21,026 nucleotides of DNA from a bacterium (GTDB lineage: Archaea > Nanobdellota > Nanobdellia > Pacearchaeales > GW2011-AR1). Made by a program: the position numbers and the translations under genes. This document shows positions 13,139 to 20,051 of the stretch, piece by piece. The stretch is taken from NCBI GenBank assembly GCA_030588935.1, contig JAUUWR010000003.1, forward strand, positions 1 through 21,026, given 5' to 3'. Every line of letters starts with the position of its first letter. Position 1 is the first letter of the stretch. The notes beneath the pieces were generated by a model that did not search any database, was not told where the DNA came from, and saw nothing but the letters and a program-made list of their open reading frames with translations.

Positions 13139-13166
13139 CCCGGCATTACCCTAAAGCCATACCGGG
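13139..13166 (-). promoter_or_regulatory. 5' leader hairpin of the NYN nuclease gene
   Basis: On the minus strand CCCGGTAT (13166-13159) pairs with ATGCCGGG (13146-13139), with one G-U pair, over a 12-nt loop. It is strikingly GC-rich for this genome, ends 13 nt before the ATG and would begin within ~8 nt of the predicted transcript start. The G-U pair forms only in minus-strand RNA, supporting that orientation. Confidence 0.6.
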
Positions 13167-13297
13167 GATTTGATATTATTATTAAGATTTAATAATATTT
13201 AAAACTATTGTTTTTGAGAAGAAAAGATCTAAAAGAGAATCTAGTTTAACATTTAATTAACCTTAGTCTTTATATACCATTATAATTTCTTATAATC

Positions 13298-13552
13298 ATG
13301 CCAATAATTGATATTATAGGTTATGCTGCAGGGTTTTTAATCTTAGTTTCAATTATCCCGCAAATTATAAAGAGCTGGAAAACAAAATCAACTAAAGATT
13401 TATCTCTCTCAAGATATCTTATTTACCTAACTGGCGTTCTTCTTTGGTTGATCTATGGGATTGTCATAATTAATGGACCAATGATTTTAATTAATTCTAT
13501 AAATCTTGTATTGGCTTCTTCTGTATTATATTTGAAAATTAGATATGGATAA
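13298..13552 (+). CDS. SemiSWEET / PQ-loop sugar transporter-like protein
   Basis: 84-aa integral membrane protein with three helices (about residues 5-23, 41-59 and 62-80) forming a single triple-helix bundle; SemiSWEETs dimerise to make a sugar-conducting pore. The PQ motif in the first helix (SIIPQIIKSWKTKSTKDLSLSRYLIYLTG, P21-Q22) is diagnostic. A TATA-like TTTATATA at about 13269-13276 gives a leaderless start at 13298. It lies between rps7 and EF-2 but has its own promoter, so it is an insert in the cluster rather than an operon member. The transported sugar is unknown. Confidence 0.9.
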   Translation: MPIIDIIGYAAGFLILVSIIPQIIKSWKTKSTKDLSLSRYLIYLTGVLLWLIYGIVIINGPMILINSINLVLASSVLYLKIRYG

Positions 13553-13564
13553 CAAATCAAAAAC

Positions 13565-13573
13565 ATTTAAAAA
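13565..13573 (+). promoter_or_regulatory. Candidate TATA box for EF-2
   Basis: ATTTAAAAA, some 140 nt before the EF-2 ATG, would give a leader of about 115 nt that contains repeat copy I. Confidence 0.5.
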
Positions 13574-13599
13574 CCAATTTTTATATTCTTAATTAGTTT

Positions 13600-13697
13600 A
13601 ATATTATTAACTGGAATTTAATAAAAATTATCTGGCTCGAGTGAGAAGCTTAAGCTATTCATCTGAGTAGATTAATAATTTGTTAGATATAAGTTAA
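13600..13697 (+). repeat. Intergenic hairpin repeat, copy I (leader of EF-2)
   Basis: The 5' arm ATTATTAACTGGAAT (13603-13617) is the inverse of the tail seen in copies D and E, so the element folds back on its own tail (GTTAGATATAAGTTAA, 13682-13697). The centre GAAGCTTAAGCTATTCATC matches the core. It ends about 13 nt before the EF-2 ATG. Confidence 0.65.
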
Positions 13698-13710
13698 AAA
13701 ATAAAATAAA

Positions 13711-15903
13711 ATGGTAAAAAAAGAAACAAGCATACATAAAATAGCACGATTAGTTAAAAATCGAGAGAACATTAGAAATATTGCTACATCTGCACATATT
13801 CACCACGGAAAAACAGCTTTAACTGACAACCTATTAGCTGCTGCTGGATTAATGGCTGAGAAATTGGCAGGAGAGCTTGAAGGAGGAATGGCAACTTGGC
13901 AGCATTCTGATGAGCAAGAAAGATTGCTAACTGTCGACGCTGCAAATGTTTCCATGGTTCATGAATTTGATAAAAAAGAATACCTAATCAATTTAATTGA
14001 CACCCCCGGACATATTGATTTTTCTGGCAATGTCACAAGAGCCATGAGGGCAATTGATGGAACTATTGTTTTAGTTTGTGCTTCAGAAGGAATCATGCCG
14101 CAGACAGAAACTGTTATTAAACAAGCTTTAAGAGAAAGAGTAAAACCAGTACTTTTTATTAATAAGACAGACAGACTAATTACAGAATTAAAATTAGGCC
14201 CAGAAGAAATGCAGAAAAGATTTGTCAAGATTATCAATGATTTTAATTTATTAATTGAGCAGATTGCTGAAAAAGAATATAGGGAAAAATGGAAAGTTAG
14301 TGTTAATGATGGGAGTGTTGCATTTGGAAGCGCACGAGATAACTGGGCAATGTCTATCCCATATATGAAAAAGAAAAAAGTTAGTTTTAAGGATATTATT
14401 GATATTTATAAAAAAGAAAAAGATGAAAGAGAAAAATGGGTTTGGAAAAATGCTCCTGTTCATGAAGTTTTGCTGGATATGGTTATTAAGCACCTGCCAA
14501 ATCCTATTGAAGCCCAAAAATACAGAATTCCAAAAATTTGGCATGGAGATGCTAAATCAAAATTTGGAAAGGCCTTGATTGATTGCGACCCGAAAGCAGA
14601 ACCTGCTTTTGTTATTACAAATATTGTTATTGACCCACAAAGTGGAAAAGAAATTTGTGCAGGCAGGTTATTTTCAGGAACCTTAAAGCCTGGAATGGAA
14701 GTTTATCTTAATACTGATAAAAAGAAAGAAAAAATTCAGCAGATTTTAGTTTATAATGGAATAAAGCCAGAGCAGGTTGATGAAGTTCCTGCTGGAAATG
14801 TTCTTGCAATTTCCGGAATTGTTTCTGAAGCAGGGGAGACAATAACCTTGAACCCGCAAGAAACAGTTTTTGAAAATATCAAGCATATTTTTGAGCCAGT
14901 AATTACAAAATCTATCACTGTTCCTAAGCCCCAAGATTTACCTAAACTCATTGGGGTTTTAAAAAAAGTTGCAAAAGAAGACCCAACCTTAAAAATTGAA
15001 ATTAATGAAGAAACAGGAGAAAATCTTATGTCTGGAATGGGTGAATTGCATTTAGAAATTATTGAAAACAGGATTAAAACAGAAAAAGGGGTTGACGTCA
15101 AAACTTCTGAACCAATTGTTGTTTATAGAGAAACTATTATGAAAAAAGGGAAAGTAGGGGAGGGAAAATCTCCTAATAAGCATAATATGTTTTTTGTCGA
15201 AGTTGAGCCTTTAGAAAAAGAGGTTTATGAGGCAATGAAGAAAGGGGAGATTTATGAAGGCAGACGGAAGAAAAAAGATGAAGAATTATGGAAGAGATTA
15301 AGCGAGTGCGGGGTTTCAAATAAAGAGGCTCGCCAGTATAAGCATGTTTACAGGCAATGTGCATTTTTAGATAAGACAAAAGGAGAGGTTCATATTGGGG
15401 AAGTTATTGATATGGTTATGGATGGATTTGAACAGGTTATTAATGCCGGTGTTTTAACTCGTGAACCCTGTATGAAATTAAAAGTTTCATTAGTTGATAT
15501 TAAACTGCACGAAGATGCTATTCATCGGGGGCCTGCACAAGTGTATCCTGCTATGAGAGATGCTATTAGAATGTCGATTAATTCTGCTACTCCTGTATTA
15601 TTTGAGCCTGTTCAGACACTCTTAGTTGAGGGGCCTTTGAAATTTATGGGAGATTTAACTAAGTTGTTTCAAGGCAAGAGAGGACAAATTATAAATATTA
15701 AGCAAGGACCTGGATATTTTGCAATGAGAGTCAAGCTTCCTGTTGCAGAAATAATTGGCTTGGCTTCGGATGTTCGTTCGGCTAGTGAAGGCAGAGGGAA
15801 TTTCAGCATGGTTGATCAGACATTTGAAAGGGTGCCCGCTAATTTGCAATCTGAAGTTGTTAAGAGGCTTCGCTCGCGAAAAGGGTTGAAGGAGAATGAA
15901 TAA
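13711..15903 (+). CDS. fusA: Translation elongation factor EF-2
   Basis: 730-aa archaeal EF-2, the GTPase that drives ribosomal translocation. The order is: G domain (G3 DTPGH at 97-101, G4 NKTD at 151-154), domain II (ICAGRLFSGTLKPGMEVYL), domain III with GMGELHLEIIENR, domain IV with SPNKHNMFFVEVEPL and the diphthamide loop LHEDAIHRGPAQVYPA, in which the modifiable His is H605, and domain V to the C-terminus. Two G-domain motifs depart from the usual form: AHIHHGKTAL (28-37) in place of AHIDHGKTTL, and RLLTV (71-75) in place of RGITI; the Walker Lys and the switch Thr are kept. The start follows repeat copy I. The last codons and following bases recur as a short direct repeat at 16658. Confidence 0.98.
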   Translation: MVKKETSIHKIARLVKNRENIRNIATSAHIHHGKTALTDNLLAAAGLMAEKLAGELEGGMATWQHSDEQERLLTVDAANVSMVHEFDKKEYLINLIDTPGHIDFSGNVTRAMRAIDGTIVLVCASEGIMPQTETVIKQALRERVKPVLFINKTDRLITELKLGPEEMQKRFVKIINDFNLLIEQIAEKEYREKWKVSVNDGSVAFGSARDNWAMSIPYMKKKKVSFKDIIDIYKKEKDEREKWVWKNAPVHEVLLDMVIKHLPNPIEAQKYRIPKIWHGDAKSKFGKALIDCDPKAEPAFVITNIVIDPQSGKEICAGRLFSGTLKPGMEVYLNTDKKKEKIQQILVYNGIKPEQVDEVPAGNVLAISGIVSEAGETITLNPQETVFENIKHIFEPVITKSITVPKPQDLPKLIGVLKKVAKEDPTLKIEINEETGENLMSGMGELHLEIIENRIKTEKGVDVKTSEPIVVYRETIMKKGKVGEGKSPNKHNMFFVEVEPLEKEVYEAMKKGEIYEGRRKKKDEELWKRLSECGVSNKEARQYKHVYRQCAFLDKTKGEVHIGEVIDMVMDGFEQVINAGVLTREPCMKLKVSLVDIKLHEDAIHRGPAQVYPAMRDAIRMSINSATPVLFEPVQTLLVEGPLKFMGDLTKLFQGKRGQIINIKQGPGYFAMRVKLPVAEIIGLASDVRSASEGRGNFSMVDQTFERVPANLQSEVVKRLRSRKGLKENE

Positions 15904-15909
15904 AAATTT
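15886..15909 (+). repeat. Direct repeat at EF-2 3' end, copy 1
   Basis: TTGAAGGAGAATGAATAAAAATTT covers the last EF-2 codons and stop; a near copy lies at 16658-16678. The repeats bracket the divergent regulator pair. Confidence 0.45.
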
Positions 15910-15937
15910 ATTTCAACAACTCAGGATTTATTTTAAA

Positions 15938-16267
15938 TCATGCAGGAACTAATTGTTCTTCTGTTTTATCTGCGACTTTTTCTGCCAACATCCAATCAAG
16001 TTTTACCAGATTCTTAACAAAACTATTTTCCATATTAAATTTATAATAATCAGATTTGCCTATTTTTCTGGTTTTAATTAATATCCCTTGTTTTATAAAA
16101 TCATAAAAGAAAAGTTTAAAAGAATTATAACTAACATTGCTTCCTCTTGCTATTTCTGTCATAGGAAAATCAAAAAAATGATTATCTATTAAAAAATCTA
16201 AAACTCTTAATTGCGGGGTGTCCCCAAATTGCATTAAAAACAAACTTTTGTTTTCTTTAACTTTCAT
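15938..16267 (-). CDS. Winged-helix transcriptional regulator
   Basis: 109-aa archaeal-type winged-helix protein. MKVKENKSLFLMQFGDTPQLRVLDFLIDN... is the start of the first helix; FDFPMTEIARGSNVSYNSFKLFFYDFIKQGILIKTRKIGKSDYYKFN gives the helix-turn-helix (about 34-60) and the beta wing (about 65-78); the tail is a helix likely used for dimer contact. The TATA box (TTTTATA on the minus strand, 16297-16291) is 27 nt from the ATG, and the space between is filled by (AAGT)5. A 9-bp inverted repeat at 16295-16322 overlaps this TATA box, so autorepression, and control of the divergent gene, are likely. The identity as a DNA-binding regulator is good; targets are unknown. Confidence 0.85.
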   Translation of the reverse strand: MKVKENKSLFLMQFGDTPQLRVLDFLIDNHFFDFPMTEIARGSNVSYNSFKLFFYDFIKQGILIKTRKIGKSDYYKFNMENSFVKNLVKLDWMLAEKVADKTEEQLVPA

Positions 16268-16269
16268 AG

Positions 16270-16289
16270 AAGTAAGTAAGTAAGTAAGT
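16270..16289 (-). repeat. (AAGT)5 tetranucleotide repeat between TATA box and start codon
   Basis: Five perfect AAGT units (ACTT on the coding strand) fill the interval from the regulator's TATA box to 2 nt before its ATG. Each unit gained or lost moves the start codon 4 nt relative to the TATA box, which in a leaderless gene should change the transcript's 5' end or its translation. Confidence 0.8.
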
Positions 16290-16294
16290 ATATA

Positions 16295-16322
16295 AAACTT
16301 TCTATAGATAAAAAGAAAGTTT
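16295..16322. promoter_or_regulatory. Inverted-repeat operator between divergent promoters
   Basis: AAACTTTCT (16295-16303) and AGAAAGTTT (16314-16322) are perfect 9-bp arms 10 nt apart. The left arm overlaps the regulator's TATA box; the right arm is about 15 nt before the TATA box (TTTAAATA, 16337-16344) of the divergent gene. This is the expected layout of an autoregulatory operator. Confidence 0.68.
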
Positions 16323-16364
16323 CAGAAATAGAAACATTTAAATATTTAAAAATTTTATAATATT

Positions 16365-16625
16365 ATGTTATTGGACTTAGAAAAAGCTCAAATTATGTTT
16401 AAGTTATCTAGAAAGAATAATTGGGGAGCTTGTTATGATAGATTAGAACATTTTAAGAGATTTTCAAATTTGAAACAGACTATAAAAGAGCTTTCAAATA
16501 TTAATTGGCTGATTATCCATAAAAAACCAAACTTTATAGGGATTTCATTAAACAGAAAATATAAATCAGAAATTATAAAATTTATTGAAGAACAAATGCC
16601 TTATTTAAGAGGAGTTATAAGATAA
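16365..16625 (+). CDS. Small winged-helix-like protein, divergent partner of the regulator
   Basis: 86-aa protein without a firm assignment. The pattern DRLEHFKRFSNLKQTIKELSNINWLIIHKKPNFIGISLNRKYKSEIIKFIEEQMP fits a winged helix: helix-turn-helix at about 30-50, then a beta hairpin (LIIHKKPNFIGISLN) and a C-terminal helix. A TATA-like CATTTAAATA at about 16335-16344 lies 25 nt before the ATG, so it is leaderless and read away from the 15938 regulator across a shared operator. After the stop the frame continues open for 10 more codons (LSEAAIEKVLA, then TGA). The pair may form a two-protein regulatory switch; its target is unknown. Confidence 0.75.
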   Translation: MLLDLEKAQIMFKLSRKNNWGACYDRLEHFKRFSNLKQTIKELSNINWLIIHKKPNFIGISLNRKYKSEIIKFIEEQMPYLRGVIR

Positions 16626-16657
16626 TTATCTGAAGCGGCTATTGAAAAAGTTTTGGC

Positions 16658-16678
16658 TTGAAGAGAATGAATAAATTT
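16658..16678 (+). repeat. Direct repeat of EF-2 3' end, copy 2
   Basis: TTGAAGAGAATGAATAAATTT matches the end of EF-2 (15886-15909) apart from one missing G and two missing A residues. A frame here reads ...LEENE-stop, resembling the EF-2 ending ...LKENE-stop. Confidence 0.42.
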
Positions 16679-16721
16679 CCATTATAACAATCTTTAAAAA
16701 ATCCCTTTTATTTAATTTAAT

Positions 16722-17279
16722 ATGTTAGTTGATTCATTGACATTAAAGAAAGCTATAAAAGAGAATATAGAAAAGAAAAAAGCTAAAGAAGAAAAAGCTA
16801 AACCAAAAAAACGTTATTACTCTGATATATTAGTTAATAATTCGTTAGATTCTAATTGGAGGAAAGAAGTAGAGGTTTTAGATTATACTTCTAAACCAGA
16901 ACGTTTACTTGAAGATATGAAATCTTTTGAAGAAAACCCCATAATTAAAGTTCATGGTCTTGTTGCAGGACTTGATATTGAATTAACAGGAGATTATAAT
17001 AATAGAGAATTATATTATAAAGGAATAATTATTTTAGGTTCAAATTTTCCACTTTATTTTGATCAAACTAGAAAGGAGGAAGAAGTTTCTAACTTGTTAT
17101 TAGAAAAAATAATGTTAGAGAGTGCAAAATCTTTTCCTATTTTTATGACTGGAAGATTTTGTAAAGGCTTTGCTGATGGTTATGGAAAAGAAGTCCAATA
17201 CCAGATGTATCCTTTTGTTCTTGAAATGGGAGATTATATTTCTCCTCAACCAAACACAAAAAAGACTAAATCACAATAA
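16722..17279 (+). CDS. Unassigned 185-aa soluble protein with Lys-rich N-terminus
   Basis: Not recognised. It begins with a Lys/Glu-rich helix (LKKAIKENIEKKKAKEEKAKPKK, about 8-30) that could be a coiled coil or flexible arm. The following ~145 residues look like one alpha/beta domain: NPIIKVHGLVAGLDIELTGDYNNRELYYKGIIILGSNFPLYFD, then SNLLLEKIMLESAKSFPIFMTGRFCKGFADGYGKEVQYQMYPFVLEMGDYI. There is no signal peptide and only one Cys. A TATA box (CTTTAAAAAA, about 16691-16700) is about 26 nt before the ATG. It has its own promoter and is followed by a secreted-protein gene with a separate promoter. Confidence 0.83.
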   Translation: MLVDSLTLKKAIKENIEKKKAKEEKAKPKKRYYSDILVNNSLDSNWRKEVEVLDYTSKPERLLEDMKSFEENPIIKVHGLVAGLDIELTGDYNNRELYYKGIIILGSNFPLYFDQTRKEEEVSNLLLEKIMLESAKSFPIFMTGRFCKGFADGYGKEVQYQMYPFVLEMGDYISPQPNTKKTKSQ

Positions 17280-17310
17280 TCCTTAAATAATATTCATTCT
17301 TATGATTTTT

Positions 17311-17718
17311 ATGAATAAAAAATTAACCTTATCGTTTTTATTGGTTTTAGTTTTAAGTATCGGTTTTATCTCAGCAGGACTCTGTTTTGGCAGTGATGGA
17401 TATTATCATGATTGTGATGATGACAGGTATTTTGATGATTCTGAGAATGACTATGATAATGAGTATTATTATCATGGAAAATATTATCCGACAAGAGATT
17501 ATTATTACAGAGAGTATTATAGGCCAAAGCATAATGCATATTCTAAAAATTATGTAAGAGATTATTATAAAGAAACAACAGAGTATAAACATACGATTGA
17601 ATCTTTGCATGAGGATAGGTATGGTTATGAGAGTGTTAAGGTGACTATTTCAGAAAAGACAGAGGTTGAGAGAGATTATAAGTGGCCTTATAACTGGTAT
17701 GAGAAGTATTTTAGGTAA
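17311..17718 (+). CDS. Secreted tyrosine- and aspartate-rich protein
   Basis: 135-aa protein with a clear signal peptide (MNKKLTLSFLLVLVLSIGFISAG) and a mature part dominated by Tyr, Asp, Arg and His: YYHDCDDDRYFDD, NEYYYHGKYYPTRDYYYREYYR, then a more ordinary end with VKVTISEKTEVERDYKWPYNWYEKYF. Two Cys residues may form a disulfide. The composition recalls surface or matrix proteins that bind metal or cross-link through tyrosine, but no family is recognised. An upstream in-frame ATG exists at 17302; the TATA-like CTTAAATAA (17282-17290) is 25 nt before 17311, which is therefore preferred for a leaderless gene. The product is exported; function unknown. Confidence 0.78.
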   Translation: MNKKLTLSFLLVLVLSIGFISAGLCFGSDGYYHDCDDDRYFDDSENDYDNEYYYHGKYYPTRDYYYREYYRPKHNAYSKNYVRDYYKETTEYKHTIESLHEDRYGYESVKVTISEKTEVERDYKWPYNWYEKYFR

Positions 17719-17793
17719 TAGAAATAGAAATCTAATTTTTAAGAAATTATTTTTAATACACAACCCTTAAATATTTCTTTTACTTGGTTAAAT

Positions 17794-18039
17794 ATGGAAG
17801 AAGATACTAAAAAAGATTTTCGGGGGGCAATCAATAATTGTAGAGCATGTAGAAATTATTGTGCAAAGGAGAATTTGTATGAAGAAAATGTCCATAGCAG
17901 ACAAGCTTTGATATATCTTAGTTATATAAAAAATTCACTAATTGCTAGAGCTGCTGAATATAAATGTAATAATGAGTGCAATCATAAATCTACAGGGATA
18001 ATTAGTGTAATAGAAAGTTCTGATATTGATCTTCATTAA
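17794..18039 (+). CDS. Unknown 81-aa cysteine-containing protein
   Basis: Not recognised. Five cysteines in the pattern C16-x2-C19-x3-C23 and C58-x3-C62 (NNCRACRNYCAKEN and KCNNECNHK) separated by helical sequence suggest a helical metal-binding or disulfide-linked hairpin, similar in spacing to four-helix Cys-rich copper or zinc proteins, though this is only a resemblance. There is no signal peptide. A TATA-like CTTAAATAT at about 17766-17774 lies about 25 nt before the ATG, supporting a leaderless gene. A weak hairpin (AAAATCTA / TAAATTTT, about 18038-18060) follows the stop. Confidence 0.75.
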   Translation: MEEDTKKDFRGAINNCRACRNYCAKENLYEENVHSRQALIYLSYIKNSLIARAAEYKCNNECNHKSTGIISVIESSDIDLH

Positions 18040-18148
18040 AATCTACCGACGATAAATTTTCTTTGGTTAAACAAAAAGTTTATAAACCCCTTTTTTTATG
18101 ATTTATTACTTAAAATTATATATTTAATAATAAAATTAAAACAATAAA

Positions 18149-18379
18149 ATGGAAAATTTATTAGAAACAATGAATGAGAAAAGATTCGATAAAGCAACGA
18201 ATGTTGGACTAGTAGCTGGTGCTGGATTATTCTATCTTGGAATGCCAGAACTTATTAATTCTGATTTTATTCAAGGTTTAGGGATAGGAATACTTGCTAT
18301 GGATGTTGCACTCAATGCAGGATTATATGGATTAGAAAGTGTTTTTTTAGGTAAAAATTATAATAAACAATCAAATTAA
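18149..18379 (+). CDS. Small membrane protein co-transcribed ahead of EF-1alpha
   Basis: 76-aa protein, unrecognised. After a polar N-terminus (MENLLETMNEKRFDKATN) come two hydrophobic, glycine-rich segments (VGLVAGAGLFYLGMPELI and FIQGLGIGILAMDVALNAGLYGLESVFLG) that look like a two-helix membrane hairpin. The stop is 6 nt before the EF-1alpha ATG, and no separate TATA box fits between, so the two genes share a transcript. Candidate TATA boxes lie at about 18079-18086 (TTTATAAA, giving a ~40-nt leader) or 18119-18126 (leaderless). Why a membrane peptide is made from the mRNA of the most abundant elongation factor is not known. Confidence 0.78.
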   Translation: MENLLETMNEKRFDKATNVGLVAGAGLFYLGMPELINSDFIQGLGIGILAMDVALNAGLYGLESVFLGKNYNKQSN

Positions 18380-18385
18380 TTAAAT

Positions 18386-19672
18386 ATGGCAGAAAAACCA
18401 ACAATGAATATTGTTTTTGTAGGTCATGTTGACCACGGTAAATCTACTTGTGTAGGTCAGCTTATGTTCTTATCAGGATTAATCCCTGAACAGCAAATGA
18501 AAAAACTTAAAGATGAGGCGCAAAAGCAGGGCAAGCCTGGTTTTGAATTTGCTTATATCATGGACAAGTATAAAGAAGAAAGAGAAAGAGGGGTTACTAT
18601 TGATTTAGCTTATCAAAAAATAGTCACACCTAAAAGACAGGTTACAATTATTGATGCTCCAGGACACAAGGATTTTGTTAAAAACATGATTACTGGTGCA
18701 AGCCAGGCAGATGCTGCATTTTTAACAATCGCAGCTAAAGAAGGAATCCAGCCTCAGACAAAAGAGCACTTATGGCTGTTAAGAACAATGGGTGTTCAGC
18801 AAATCGCAGTTATTATTAATAAAATGGACACTGTTGAATACAAAGAAGAAACATTCAACAAAATAAAACAAGAAGTTTCAGATTTATTAAAAGTTGTTGG
18901 AATTGATGCAGAAAAAACTCCTTTCTTAGCTGTTTCAGGATTAAAAGGAGATAATATTAAAGAAAAATCAAGTGAAATGCCCTGGTATAAAGGCCCAACC
19001 TTATGGGAACAATTTGATGCTTTTGAAGAGCCTAAAAAACCAACTGACTTGCCTATGAGAATGCCTATTCAGGATGTTTATGACATCACAGGCATTGGAA
19101 CAGTTCCTGTTGGAAAAATCGAAACTGGGATTATGAAAGTTGGACAAAAAGTTAAAATACTTCCTGGAAGAAGCGGGACAGGTATTGACGGAGAAGTTAA
19201 GTCAATAGAAATGCACCATGAACAATTAAAAGAAGCACCTTGCGGGTTTAATGTTGGGATTAATATAAAAGGAGTTGGTAAAAAAGATATTGCAAGAGGA
19301 GATGTTATTTGCGATGCAGCCCAGCCTGCTACAATGGCTCAAGAATTCACAGCACAAATAGCTGTTATCAACCATCCAACTGTTATTGCAAAAGGATATA
19401 CTCCTGTGTTCCATGTTCATACAGCTCAAGTGCCTTGCCAGTTTATAGAAATCCTGCATAAAATTGACCCAACAAGCGGACAACCTATAGAAGGCAAAGT
19501 TGATTTTCTTAAAAATGGAGATGTTGCAATGGTTAAGATTAAGCCAATGGGTAATTTAGTTATTGAAAAATCAGGTGTTAACCCGCATATGGCAAGATTT
19601 GCAATCAGAGATGCTGGTGCAACTGTTGCAGCAGGGGTTTGCACTGAATTGGTTGAGAAGAAGATTGGGTAA
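18386..19672 (+). CDS. tuf: Translation elongation factor EF-1alpha
   Basis: 428-aa archaeal EF-1alpha (aEF1A), the GTPase that delivers aminoacyl-tRNA to the ribosome. G1 is GHVDHGKS (13-20), the switch region is YKEERERGVTIDLAY, G3 DAPGHKDF, G4 NKMD, and the G5 region VSGLKGDNI. Domain II has YDITGIGTVPVGKIETGIMKVGQ and domain III ends ...VNPHMARFAIRDAGATVAAGVCTELVEKKIG. All catalytic residues look normal, in contrast to the EF-2 in this window. It is preceded and followed at short distance (6 and 22 nt) by genes for small membrane proteins. rps10, its usual downstream partner in archaea, is not found. Confidence 0.98.
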   Translation: MAEKPTMNIVFVGHVDHGKSTCVGQLMFLSGLIPEQQMKKLKDEAQKQGKPGFEFAYIMDKYKEERERGVTIDLAYQKIVTPKRQVTIIDAPGHKDFVKNMITGASQADAAFLTIAAKEGIQPQTKEHLWLLRTMGVQQIAVIINKMDTVEYKEETFNKIKQEVSDLLKVVGIDAEKTPFLAVSGLKGDNIKEKSSEMPWYKGPTLWEQFDAFEEPKKPTDLPMRMPIQDVYDITGIGTVPVGKIETGIMKVGQKVKILPGRSGTGIDGEVKSIEMHHEQLKEAPCGFNVGINIKGVGKKDIARGDVICDAAQPATMAQEFTAQIAVINHPTVIAKGYTPVFHVHTAQVPCQFIEILHKIDPTSGQPIEGKVDFLKNGDVAMVKIKPMGNLVIEKSGVNPHMARFAIRDAGATVAAGVCTELVEKKIG

Positions 19673-19694
19673 AGAGTTCTGATGGAGAGATAAG

Positions 19695-20003
19695 ATGGAA
19701 GCTAAAACAATAAATCAAAGAAAAAATGTAAATTCGCTTTTGAAGAAGGTTTTCTTATCTGGTGGAGAAACAGCTAATGCAATGAAACTTAGTTATATTC
19801 TTGGATTAGGATTAGGAGCAACTGGAAGATTTACTAAACAAGAATTGATTCCAGCAATTCCCCCAATAATTGATTTAGTTGGAGGAGCAATTCCTACTCC
19901 TAGTCGTGTAGCTTGTTATACTGCTTATGCTGCTGGGATAGCAACAGCTTATGCTGATAAGATTTATACTATTATTGCTGATTTGACAGATAAATTAAAT
20001 TAA
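19695..20003 (+). CDS. Small membrane-associated protein downstream of EF-1alpha
   Basis: 102-aa protein, unrecognised. A polar N-terminus (MEAKTINQRKNVNSLLKKVFLSGG) is followed by hydrophobic segments (MKLSYILGLGLGATG, LIPAIPPIIDLVGGAIPTPS and VACYTAYAAGIATAYADKIYTIIADL), rich in Gly and Ala, consistent with a helical membrane hairpin. An SD-like GGAGAGA lies 7 nt before the ATG, and the gene begins 22 nt after the EF-1alpha stop, so it is most likely part of the same transcript. It may be functionally linked to the other small membrane protein at 18149; the two have a similar layout but no obvious sequence identity. Confidence 0.78.
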   Translation: MEAKTINQRKNVNSLLKKVFLSGGETANAMKLSYILGLGLGATGRFTKQELIPAIPPIIDLVGGAIPTPSRVACYTAYAAGIATAYADKIYTIIADLTDKLN

Positions 20004-20051
20004 AATTATAATAAATTAAACCCAAATAGGGAAGTAGAGGGGTGAGTGAAA

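Noticed and set aside
14251..14544. Minus-strand open frames inside EF-2
   Set aside because: Phe/Asn-rich antisense of a certain gene; no promoter or motif.
16626..16658. In-frame extension of the 16365 gene beyond its stop (LSEAAIEKVLA)
   Set aside because: Only 11 codons and no evidence of read-through; kept only as context for the direct repeat.
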